From assembly GCF_018388445.1 (NCBI RefSeq), contig NZ_CP074405.1, forward strand, positions 3,410,001 to 3,474,000: DNA of 64,000 bases. Reading direction: 5' to 3'. The DNA comes from Cellulomonas wangleii (GTDB lineage Bacteria; Actinomycetota; Actinomycetes; Actinomycetales; Cellulomonadaceae). Position 1 is the stretch's first letter. Every line of letters starts with the position of its first letter. Of this stretch, positions 19,401 to 25,747 are shown one piece after another. The position numbers and the translations under genes are program-made. A model generated the notes under the pieces. That model saw only the letters and a list, made by a program, of their open reading frames with translations. It was not told the DNA's origin and made no database searches.

Positions 19401-19439
19401 GGTCGCCGGGGTCGGCCGCGGAGCGCCCGGGCCCGTCAC
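16404..19439 (-). CDS. 1011-aa Ala/Pro/Arg-rich low-complexity protein in eCIS operon (Afp6 position)
   Basis: No known family. The reading frame is set by GTGA overlap with the tube gene upstream and ATGA overlap with the LysM gene downstream, so it is a real operon member. By eye the protein contains no Lys, Cys, Asn or Tyr. It is mostly Ala, Pro, Arg, Gly, Thr, Ser and Val, and looks disordered throughout. A V-R-R tripeptide recurs about ten times along its length. Tandem short repeats occur (T-A-T-E-R/G-R units and P-G-S-[AT]-G/Q units). The only folded-looking part is the last 55 residues, an amphipathic charged helix (DVERRLRAELTSWLEHEL and on). A flexible scaffold, cargo linker or length ruler are all possible; none is shown. 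Confidence 0.8.
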   Translation of the reverse strand: MTGPGAPRPTPATPLGAAVAQRWRRPGPVGRARPAAIGSLASAAVRFAAGTGRPVAVRRALAGPAAAPAPVRVVDDVRPPRWWSPGLAAERRARAAQDAGVVAALGGRPRGLPRSADRLPDERGHRPGAVQARLAPRVVPMRLPDAVRAVGTMTTPSDVAPRRRTARGRPGPTTAPQQPSPGRPAPGAAAPTSPTVPGSAAAPSGRPGPGGALVRRQVHAGAAVRRHAAARAERASEVARRSVTERTATERTATERTATERPATGRTATGRTATGRTAADGTAGPAAREPGRPPAAGARPERPLADRPLAGGAGATGGPTGSPAPAHSSPGAGEQPGRVGTLHRPLAGPRAGAVRHPAAGLPTATAALAGPVRRAALALRGPRDLDVRVSVPGTTLSGRGPVAAVRRWAAETRSTTASDRTGLSVPAWPAAVGSPASPSAAGAPGRRDPALPPASGAVDRGRVLTGRPGVPGSLAGSSDAGSLATASAMPGAHGIGPVASGRSAGRVPGAGHRRGLVRRSAGLGTGAPALPVGRHGTAAHPSLRAATRTPATGARAGARPVGPVAPGIAPAAGPAVGSRPAAGAQDVQPSTVRRSLAPAAPAVAAAARAPQAATHVMVPAAVSRPGGPARPGSAGPGSAQPGSTGPGSAGPGAAPVPTSRAATPVSVPPAATPASAPATARSVAAPLAAASAAPRATSAPARGTPVGTGGDPHGHAGSAPRPAPTGGAVRRSVVRAGGPAARTPAVASLRGAGELARAVQPVGVRATAPAGALRTAVAAPVLPAVARRGSGSAAALLASGGGPGRAGAPVPGLGTSVAPLGAPSTPRGRGLPGAPAVPAVPHPTSHGARSRVPTGRAAAGGPSTSGAHATVAGALTPAPAFAAAGVVRRLTVLPPRTVVRHDPVTAPPTAPASGGLPPAATRGAPGAAPATPASAAGATVVRRWLPPAGQERTPVHDEVRPPHADVERRLRAELTSWLEHELDDRVVRLVEERLAEQDERRTWRRTREVFS
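17487..17555 (-). repeat. 15-bp imperfect tandem repeat inside the low-complexity eCIS gene
   Basis: About five imperfect 15-bp units related to CCGGGTCCCGCCGAA lie in tandem and encode the Pro-Gly-Ser-Ala/Thr-Gly run. The period is a multiple of three, so copy-number change keeps the frame. Confidence 0.6.
18610..18716 (-). repeat. 15-bp tandem repeats inside the low-complexity eCIS gene
   Basis: Seven 15-bp units in two flavours (GTGCGCCCGGTCGCG-like, then GTCCGCTCGGTTGCA-like) run head to tail. On the coding strand they give repeated five-residue units, T-[AV]-T-[EG]-R. The in-frame period suggests slippage-driven length variation between strains. Confidence 0.7.
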
Positions 19440-19906
19440 CGCGTCACCGCGCGGAACCCGTGGTGCGCGACCTCGAGGGACTCGGTCAGGGGTGCGTCGG
19501 AGTCGGCGGACAGCGCCGGGCCCGTCCAGCTCACGGCGAAGACGCCGTCGAGCTCCCACGAGCGCATGCGGTTGCCCCGGTCGTCGAGGACGGTCACGGC
19601 GCCGGTGGCGCGCGTGAGGGTGTCGCCGTTGCCGGCGAAGCCCTGCCCGGAGGACCGCTGCACCCAGCCGAAGAGCGCGTCGGACTGCACCATGCCGCGC
19701 GTGAACACCAGGTGCGGCCAGCGCATCACGCCGGGCAGCTGGTGCACGTACCCGTTCTGGCCGCCCTCGACGTGCTCGACGACGTCGACGTCGAGGCGCA
19801 GGCCCTGCACCTCGCGGAACGTGCCGATCTCCACGCCGTCGACCTCCAGCAGGAACCTGCCGGACGTCGTCGGCACACCACCGCCCAGGGGCGTCTGCTC
19901 AGACAC
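19436..19906 (-). CDS. eCIS inner tube protein, second copy (gp19-like, Afp5/Afp1)
   Basis: 156 residues of the T4 gp19-like tube family, stacked as hexameric rings in the inner tube. Conserved features are 'GRFLLEVDGVEIGTF.EV.GL..DV.V.E..EGG', GVMRWP.LV..RG and a closing 'ESLEVAHHGF' strand pair. It differs clearly from the other tube paralogue (20547-21032), as expected where one copy makes the bulk tube and the other a baseplate-proximal ring. The GTG start overlaps the end of the 57-aa upstream gene by 8 bases, and the stop overlaps the GTG of the 1011-aa gene. Confidence 0.92.
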   Translation of the reverse strand: MSEQTPLGGGVPTTSGRFLLEVDGVEIGTFREVQGLRLDVDVVEHVEGGQNGYVHQLPGVMRWPHLVFTRGMVQSDALFGWVQRSSGQGFAGNGDTLTRATGAVTVLDDRGNRMRSWELDGVFAVSWTGPALSADSDAPLTESLEVAHHGFRAVTR

Positions 19907-20072
19907 TGTCGCGCACCGCCTCCCACGCCTGCTCGTTCATCGCCGCGACCGCCCGCACCATGCGGACCCGGTCGAGGTGCTCGAGGTCCAGCAGGTCGTC
20001 GAGCGGCCAGTGCAGGTGGTACGCCAGGTAGGCGATCTCCTGCCAGACCGCGTCGACCGGGTAGCGCAGCAC
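19899..20072 (-). CDS. Small eCIS protein, DUF6760-like, 57 aa
   Basis: A 57-residue gene between the tail-assembly gene and the second tube gene. The start is GTG, eight bases inside the intergenic space, and the stop overlaps the tube start by eight bases. The peptide has the tell-tale pattern YPVDAVWQEIAYLAYHLHW followed by L-D-D-L-L-D-L-E-H-x-x-R and a short final helix. This matches the small DUF6760 proteins that I know from eCIS and phage-tail clusters between tube and assembly genes. Role unknown; possibly a chaperone or the product of a tail-assembly frameshift ancestor. The helix-rich pattern with two HxHW-like aromatic positions is distinctive. Confidence 0.8.
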   Translation of the reverse strand: MLRYPVDAVWQEIAYLAYHLHWPLDDLLDLEHLDRVRMVRAVAAMNEQAWEAVRDSV

Positions 20073-20079
20073 CGTCCGC

Positions 20080-20550
20080 TCACCGGGTCTCGGCCGGGAG
20101 CTCCTCGATCGCCGAGCGCGCCGGACGCGCGGACGGCACGAAGCCCGCGTCCGGGACGTCGGCGGCCGGGGTCGGCTCCTCGACGGCGGCGGGCGCCGCG
20201 GGGGCCACGGCGGCCACGTCGTCCTGGCCGGCCAGGAACTCCTCGACCTCGGCGGGGGTGCCGAAGTTGATGACGCCGTAGAAGTCCTGCAGGTACGCCA
20301 GGTCGGCGGCGAACAGGCCCTCGATCTCGTGCGTCGTCACCAGCTCCAGCGCCCCCAGGCGCTCGACGACCCGCGCGAGCACCACGACGGTCAGCCGCGG
20401 GTCGTCCGGGCCGCTGATCGTGGGGTCGCGCAGCGGCTCGAGCTCGTCGCGCGCCGTCGCCAGGCGCATGACGCCCTGCCGGTGCAGCGCCCCCTCGCGG
20501 TCGACGTACCCGCGAGGGAGCGTGAACTCGTACCGGGTGCGCAGGGTCAC
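20080..20550 (-). CDS. eCIS tail assembly chaperone-like protein
   Basis: 156 residues. The GTG at 20550 overlaps the tube stop, and homology starts there with LRTRYEFTLPRGYVD, the family's usual opening. A helical core follows (RLATARDE.EPLRDP....PDDPRLTVVVLARVV..LG.....T...IEGLFAADLAYLQDFYG.IN), then a Pro/Ala-rich tail of about 50 residues that looks disordered. Proteins of this type sit between tube and DUF6760 genes in actinobacterial eCIS loci and are annotated as phage tail assembly proteins. A role in chaperoning tube or ruler during assembly is inferred from tailed-phage gene order. Confidence 0.82.
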   Translation of the reverse strand: MTLRTRYEFTLPRGYVDREGALHRQGVMRLATARDELEPLRDPTISGPDDPRLTVVVLARVVERLGALELVTTHEIEGLFAADLAYLQDFYGVINFGTPAEVEEFLAGQDDVAAVAPAAPAAVEEPTPAADVPDAGFVPSARPARSAIEELPAETR

Positions 20551-21032
20551 TTGACCCTCTCGAGGCGCTCGATGACCAGCGAGACGGTCTCCTTGATGGC
20601 GTCCGACCCGTCGACCGAGAGCTGGTCGGTCGAGATCTTGCTGGGCCAGCCGTTGAAGAAGTTGAACCGCGCGACCTCCTTGGCGCCGGCGTCGTAGAGC
20701 ACGACGGAGCCGTTCTTGCGGTTGGTGTCGCGCGACCCGCTCAGACCGCCGTCGCGCACGGCCTTGAACCACTTCCACAGCGGGTCGTTGGTGACGTCGC
20801 CGGGGGCGACGCGGGTGAGCTGCAGGTCCGGCACCTCGACGGTCTGGCCGAGGAACTTGACCTGCTGCTTCTTGCCGTCCGCGCCGATCTGGGTGACCTT
20901 GCCGACGCCGACCTCGACGTCGAGGCCGGACACCGAGATGAGGGCCGAGACGACCTGCCCGTCGATCTCGAGGAAGAAGTTCTGGGAGACGATCGGGTCG
21001 GCGCTGAACAGGCCGGTGCCGCTGCTTGCCAT
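20547..21032 (-). CDS. eCIS inner tube protein (gp19-like, Afp1)
   Basis: 161 residues, T4 gp19-like. Landmarks are the N-terminal 'SQNFFLEIDGQVVSAL.SVSGLDVEV', a PDLQLTRVA strand, 'DPLWKWFKAVRDGG', an 'RKNGSVVLYD' hairpin and a final 'ETVSLVIERLERVK' strand that pairs between subunits. It would form the rigid tube driven out when the sheath contracts. The ATG at 21032 lies 38 bases after the sheath stop, with a GGAG-type site upstream. Its stop overlaps the GTG of the next gene. Closer to the canonical Hcp/tube form than the second copy. Confidence 0.93.
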   Translation of the reverse strand: MASSGTGLFSADPIVSQNFFLEIDGQVVSALISVSGLDVEVGVGKVTQIGADGKKQQVKFLGQTVEVPDLQLTRVAPGDVTNDPLWKWFKAVRDGGLSGSRDTNRKNGSVVLYDAGAKEVARFNFFNGWPSKISTDQLSVDGSDAIKETVSLVIERLERVK

Positions 21033-21070
21033 GGGGTGCTCCTGTGGTGGTGGGGGGCGGGCTCGGGCCG

Positions 21071-22639
21071 TCAGGCCGCGCTCTGCTTGTTCTGGCTGAT
21101 GCGGAACACGACGAACTCCGCGGGCTTGACGGGCGCGAGCCCGACCTCGACGACGAGGCGGCCGGCGTCGATGGACTCCGGGGTGTTGGTGGTCTCGTCG
21201 CAGCGGACGAAGAACGCCTGCTCGGCGGTGGACCCGAACAGCGCGCCGGACTGCCACAGACCGTGCAGGTACCCGGTGAGGGTCCGCTTGACGCCCTCCC
21301 ACAGGGTCACGTCGTTCGGCTCGAAGACGGCCCACTGGGTGCCCTCGAGGATCGTCGACTCGACCATGTTGAACAGGCGGCGCACGTTGACGTACTGCCA
21401 GTCGGTGTCCGACGTGAGGGTCCGGGCGCCCCAGATGCGGATGCCGCGGGTGCCGAACGGGCGGATCGCGTTGACGCCGACCGGGTTGAGGAAGCCCTGC
21501 TCGGTCTGCGACACGGTGCGCTCGACGTCCAGGACGCCGCGGATCGTGTCGTTGGCCGGGGCCTTCCACACGCCGCGCGTCTCGTCGGTGCGGGCCCACA
21601 CGCCGGCGACGTGCCCCGACGGCGGGACGACGATCTCCGCCGACGCGCCCGAGCCGAGGGGGTTCTCGACCTTGATCCACGGGTAGTACATGGTCGCGAA
21701 CGCCGAGTCGTACTGCGCGACCTCGGAGCGCCACTCCTTGACCTGCTGGGGCGTCATCCCGGGGGGCGCGTCGAGCAGCGCCATGCGGTTGGCGTGCTGC
21801 TCGCAGTGCGCGATGAGGGCCGTCTGCACGGCCTTCCACAGCCCGAGGTCGAGCGTGCCGTCCTCGCGCGTCGCGGCGGTGACCAGGTCGGGGACCGCCA
21901 CGATCGTGACGTCCTCGGCGATCGCCAGGCCGTTGATGCCCGTGCGGGCGGCCTCCGAGCCGGCGAACTTGCGGCCCGTGACCGGCACCTTGACCGGCTC
22001 GGCCTGCTGCAGGTCGTAGGTGCCGGGGCGCAGCAGCTCGAGCTGGCTGGACAGGTCGGTCGCCTCGTCGAGGCGGATCTCCAGCTTCACCTTCGTGGAC
22101 GTCTTGTTGACCACGGTGGCGGCGTCGCGCGGGCCGCCCAGGCTGAGGCCCGGGTGCTCCTCGACGACCTCGCCACCGTCGAGGACGGTCAGCGTGAACG
22201 TCGTCGGGCCCTCGAGGTCCTCGGGGGCGTCGTCGCTGCGCACCGCGACGGACAGCTGCGCGTCGGGCTCGACCGACTCGACGGCGACGGGCAGCCCCAG
22301 CGCGCGGTCCGCCGCGGGCAGCTCGAGCGTCGCCGGCCTGCCCGACGGCTCCGCGTGGGGGACGCGGACGATGTACGCCTGCGTGCCGCCGTTGAGGAAG
22401 TAGCCGTACACCGACAGCGGCAGCATCGCGCCCTCGACGAACCCGCCGTACAGCGCCTCGTACTGGGTCCAGCTGGTCACCAGCCGCGGGGCCAGGCCCT
22501 GCGGGTCGGCCGGGTCGTCGGTGGGTGCCGACGCGGTGAAGCCCACGAAGGCCGTCACGGCGGTGGGCGCCGAGGTCAGCACCTTCTGGGACGAGGGGAT
22601 CTCCTCGACGTACACGCCGGGCGCGGTGTAGGTGGGCAC
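21071..22639 (-). CDS. eCIS contractile sheath protein (Afp2-4 type)
   Basis: 522 residues, a tail sheath protein and the first gene of the operon. The N-terminal linker arm YTAPGVYVEEIPSS is characteristic and is followed by 'TAVTAFVGFT'. The central part is an inserted beta domain (about 110-220). The conserved C-terminal core carries RTDETRGVWKAPAND, 'LNPVGVNAIRPFGTRGIRIWGARTL' in pieces, a W-Q-Y-V-N-V-R-R segment and the strand-exchanging tail. Only one sheath gene is present, whereas Afp has three. The GTG start has an AGAAGGA ribosome-binding site. The 68-base leader and promoter are described separately. Confidence 0.95.
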   Translation of the reverse strand: MPTYTAPGVYVEEIPSSQKVLTSAPTAVTAFVGFTASAPTDDPADPQGLAPRLVTSWTQYEALYGGFVEGAMLPLSVYGYFLNGGTQAYIVRVPHAEPSGRPATLELPAADRALGLPVAVESVEPDAQLSVAVRSDDAPEDLEGPTTFTLTVLDGGEVVEEHPGLSLGGPRDAATVVNKTSTKVKLEIRLDEATDLSSQLELLRPGTYDLQQAEPVKVPVTGRKFAGSEAARTGINGLAIAEDVTIVAVPDLVTAATREDGTLDLGLWKAVQTALIAHCEQHANRMALLDAPPGMTPQQVKEWRSEVAQYDSAFATMYYPWIKVENPLGSGASAEIVVPPSGHVAGVWARTDETRGVWKAPANDTIRGVLDVERTVSQTEQGFLNPVGVNAIRPFGTRGIRIWGARTLTSDTDWQYVNVRRLFNMVESTILEGTQWAVFEPNDVTLWEGVKRTLTGYLHGLWQSGALFGSTAEQAFFVRCDETTNTPESIDAGRLVVEVGLAPVKPAEFVVFRISQNKQSAA

Positions 22640-22713
22640 AGGTGGGTCCTTCTCTCGATCGTGAGGTCGCCGCCGCTCGGTGGGTCCGGTCCGGTCCGTC
22701 GCGGGTCGTCGTG

Positions 22714-22759
22714 AGGCTAGGCAGGCGGGTGACCCGCGGACATCGGTAATCGCTACCGA
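22714..22759 (-). promoter_or_regulatory. Predicted eCIS operon promoter with LuxR-position dyad
   Basis: On the minus strand a TAGCCT -10 element lies at 22714-22719, giving a start near 22707 and a leader of about 68 bases. At 22743-22759 is a perfect dyad, TCGGTA-N5-TACCGA, in a locally AT-richer patch. Its centre falls near -44, where LuxR-type activators usually bind, and it overlaps or abuts the weak -35 region. The LuxR-family gene reads away from the same gap. Confidence 0.5.
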
Positions 22760-22939
22760 GGTTCCGCAAGCGCGTCGACAGCGGCCGTACGGGGGACCCC
22801 CGGTGGGGTGAACCTCGCGACCCTCCCGAGCGGTCGGCACCGCTTCGTCGCACTTACCCGTCTCAGCTGTCGGACCCCCTGCGACCCGGTGCGACGCTGA
22901 CGAGACGTTCGACCCCCGCACGAACCGCCCGGAGGCGCT

Positions 22940-25600
22940 ATGACCACGTCCGACGCACGCGCGCGGGCGGGACGGACGCGGGCGACCTCGGCCTCCGTCC
23001 CCACGCAGCGACCGGCCCCCACGACCCCGACGACGACCACGCCCACGGCGGCGCCCGCCTCCGTCATGAACCCGGCCATGGTCGAGCGCCTGGTGGACTC
23101 CCTGGGCGCCGGGCGCAGCGTCCTGGTCGTCGGCGACGCCGGCACCGGCAAGACCCAGGCGGTGGCCCGCGCCCTGGACCGGCTGAGCACGGCGCACGAC
23201 GACCTGACGATCGTCCACATCAGCGGGACCGGGACGCACGACGCGCTGCCGCTCGGCGCGCTCGAGCCGCTCCTGGACGACCCGGACGAGGCCCTCGGGG
23301 ACCTCGCGGCGACCCTGGACGCCCTCGCCTCGGGGATCGGGCGCCGCCGGGGCGACGGCCGGCTGGTACTGCGGGTCGAGGACGCCCACCACCTGGACGA
23401 CGCCTCGGCACGCGCGCTCGAGTGGCTCGTGCGGCAGGGCACCGTGCAGGTCGTCGCGACGCTGCGCCTGAGCTGGGCGGCCCGCGCGCCGTGGGCCGCG
23501 CTGTGGAAGGACGACGTCGTCGAGCGTCTCGACGTCGGGCCGCTGACGCGGGAGACCGCCGAGCGCTGGCTGGTGGCCGAGCTGGGGGGCCCGGTCACGG
23601 CCGACACCACCCACCGGCTGTGGCGTGCGTCGGGCGGCAGCGCGATGCGGCTGCGCGAGGCCGTGCACGACGCGCTGGTGTCGGAGGCGCTCGGCCTGAG
23701 CAACGGCGTCTGGGTGTGGCGCGGCGGGGCGACCTCGCAGTCGCGGATGCTGGACCTGGCCGAGCTGGACCTGCAGGGCGTCAGCCCGCAGGGGCGGTCC
23801 GCGCTCGAGGTCTGCGCGGTGGTCTGCCCGATCGCGCTCGAGGTGCTGCTCGACCTGGTGCCGGCCGCGGCCGTCGACGAGCTCGTGCTGGCCGGTGTGG
23901 TCACCACGACGACCGCGCCGACCGTCACGGGCGGCACGGTGCGTGTCGTGGACCTGACGACGCCCGCGTACGCGGAGGTCGCACGTGCCTGGATCCCCGC
24001 GTCCCGGCAGCGCGAGCTGCTGCAGCGGTCGCTGGACGCCCCCGTCGCCCACGGCGTGGCCGCCGGGTCGCTGATCCGCTCGGTGGCCCTGGCGATCGAC
24101 CTGGGCATGGACGTGCCGGCCGCACGGGTCCAGCAGGCGCTGGAGGCGGCGTTCGCGATCCACCAGTACGACTCGGTCGTGATGCTCGCCACCGGCGCCC
24201 TGGCCTCCGCCCCCGAAGGGCCCCTCGCGGCGCGCCTGCACACCCTGCGGGGCAACGCGCGCGTCATGCTCACGCAGCTCGCCGAGGCGGAGCGTGACTT
24301 CTCACGCGCGGCCGAGCTGCTCGCGCCCGGCCCGTTCGACGTCGAGACGGCCTCCCTGCTGCTGCACGTGGCGGACATGGCCACGCTCGTGGCCCACCGG
24401 CGCCTGGGCGACGTGGACCGCGCGCTGGCCGTGCTGGACGGGATCGTGCGCCCGCTCCAGGAGGCGGACCCCGTGCTGCCGGTGCTGCGGTGGCGTGACG
24501 AGGTCGAGGTGACCCGGCTCATCCGGCTCGGCTACGCGGGCCGGCTCGACACCCTGGACGCGGCCCTGGCCGCGCTGGAGGGCGGCGCCCACCCGGCACG
24601 TCGCGTGTCGCTGGCGCCGCCGACCGCGATGGCGCTGGGCGAGAGCGGGCGCCTGCACCAGGGGTTCGCGGTGTGCACGCGGTTCGCGGAGATCGCCACG
24701 GCGCACCAGGACCACCACCGCTGGGGGCGTGGCGAGGTGCTCGTCGCGCTGTTCTTCACGCTCCTGTGGTCCGGCGAGATCGAGGCGGTCCGGGCCTCGC
24801 TGGCACCGACGTCCGACGACGAGCCGATCACGGTCGAGTGGTCGACCGTGCACGCGGCGTTCGGTCTGCTCGCGATCGCCGAGGGGTCGTGGAGCGAGGC
24901 GCGCACGCACCTGGCGACGGCCCGCGCACGCTTCGACGAGACCGACCTGACCGGGCTGGCGCGGTACTCGCTCACGGCGGAGGCCACCGCCGCGGCGGCA
25001 TGCGGCGACACCGCCACGGCACGGGACCTGCTGGAGCAGGCCGCGCGCACCGCCGAGGGCTCGGCCCGCGCGATGGAGGGCGACGTGCGGGTGCGTCGCC
25101 TCGACGCCCTGGGCTGGTTGCGCAGCCCTGACCTGGTCACCGAGGCCCGCGCGGTCGCCCGCTGGGCCCGCGAGCGCGGCGCCGCGCGCGTCGAGCTCGA
25201 GGCGCTGCACCGCTGGCTCGACGCGACGCGACGCACGGGCGGCCTGCCGGACCCGGTGCTCGTCACCCGTGTGCGGGAGCTCGGTGCCGTGTGCGACGGC
25301 GAGCGCTGCGCGGCGCTCGTGGCGCACGTCGAGGCGATGGCCGCGCAGGACACGGACCTCGCGCGCATCGCCGAGCGCGAGCTGAACCGCCGGGGCCTGT
25401 GGCTGCCGCCGCTGGGAGCACCCGTGGCGCTCACCGCGCGTGAGCAGGAGATCGCCTCGCTGGCGGCCGGCGGCATGACCAGCCGCGCGATCGCGCAGCG
25501 GCTCGTGCTCTCGACGCGGACGGTGGACTCCCACCTGTCCCGGGTGTTCGCCAAGCTCGGCGTGCACTCGCGCGAGGAGCTCGCGAACATCCTGCGGTAG
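22940..25600 (+). CDS. LuxR-family ATP-binding regulator (LAL/MalT-like), divergent from eCIS
   Basis: 886 residues. After a Thr/Pro/Ala-rich tail comes a P-loop ATPase domain with Walker A GDAGTGKT at 65-72 and a Walker B-like VLRVEDAHHLDD near 145. A long helical, TPR-like middle (about 360-810) follows. The last 63 residues are a LuxR-type helix-turn-helix: LTAREQEIASLAAGG, IAQRLVLSTRTVDSHL, VFAKLG. This is the LAL/STAND design, where ligand binding and ATP control DNA binding. ATG start with GGAGG seven to eight bases upstream. It is divergently arranged with the sheath gene, so control of the eCIS operon is the natural hypothesis. The inducing ligand is unknown. Confidence 0.93.
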   Translation: MTTSDARARAGRTRATSASVPTQRPAPTTPTTTTPTAAPASVMNPAMVERLVDSLGAGRSVLVVGDAGTGKTQAVARALDRLSTAHDDLTIVHISGTGTHDALPLGALEPLLDDPDEALGDLAATLDALASGIGRRRGDGRLVLRVEDAHHLDDASARALEWLVRQGTVQVVATLRLSWAARAPWAALWKDDVVERLDVGPLTRETAERWLVAELGGPVTADTTHRLWRASGGSAMRLREAVHDALVSEALGLSNGVWVWRGGATSQSRMLDLAELDLQGVSPQGRSALEVCAVVCPIALEVLLDLVPAAAVDELVLAGVVTTTTAPTVTGGTVRVVDLTTPAYAEVARAWIPASRQRELLQRSLDAPVAHGVAAGSLIRSVALAIDLGMDVPAARVQQALEAAFAIHQYDSVVMLATGALASAPEGPLAARLHTLRGNARVMLTQLAEAERDFSRAAELLAPGPFDVETASLLLHVADMATLVAHRRLGDVDRALAVLDGIVRPLQEADPVLPVLRWRDEVEVTRLIRLGYAGRLDTLDAALAALEGGAHPARRVSLAPPTAMALGESGRLHQGFAVCTRFAEIATAHQDHHRWGRGEVLVALFFTLLWSGEIEAVRASLAPTSDDEPITVEWSTVHAAFGLLAIAEGSWSEARTHLATARARFDETDLTGLARYSLTAEATAAAACGDTATARDLLEQAARTAEGSARAMEGDVRVRRLDALGWLRSPDLVTEARAVARWARERGAARVELEALHRWLDATRRTGGLPDPVLVTRVRELGAVCDGERCAALVAHVEAMAAQDTDLARIAERELNRRGLWLPPLGAPVALTAREQEIASLAAGGMTSRAIAQRLVLSTRTVDSHLSRVFAKLGVHSREELANILR

Positions 25601-25620
25601 TCGGCGCGGGACCGGTCTGA

Positions 25621-25653
25621 CGCCCGGGTGGAACTGTGACCACGGCCCGGGCG
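25621..25653 (+). terminator. Hairpin after the LuxR-family gene
   Basis: An 8-bp perfect inverted repeat, CGCCCGGG / CCCGGGCG, with a 17-base loop starts 20 bases after the stop. It is followed by TTCTGGT, so only a weak T-run is present. A terminator separating the regulator from the TelA operon fits the position. Confidence 0.45.
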
Positions 25654-25687
25654 TTCTGGTCTGCACAGCCGGGCGTTCCGGTACCGT
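25648..25687 (+). promoter_or_regulatory. Predicted TelA-operon promoter with 22-bp-spaced direct repeats
   Basis: Two copies of CGGGCGTTCnGGT occur at 25648-25660 and 25670-25682, with a start-to-start spacing of 22 bp, two helical turns. The second runs into a TACCGT -10 element (25682-25687). Transcription would start near 25694, about 54 bases before the ATG. The repeats look like sites for a cooperatively binding regulator. Confidence 0.4.
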
Positions 25688-25747
25688 GACCAGGTCCGTC
25701 ACCGTCCGACGGCCGCCGCGCCGCCAGCGCCTCCGGAAGGACCGCCG

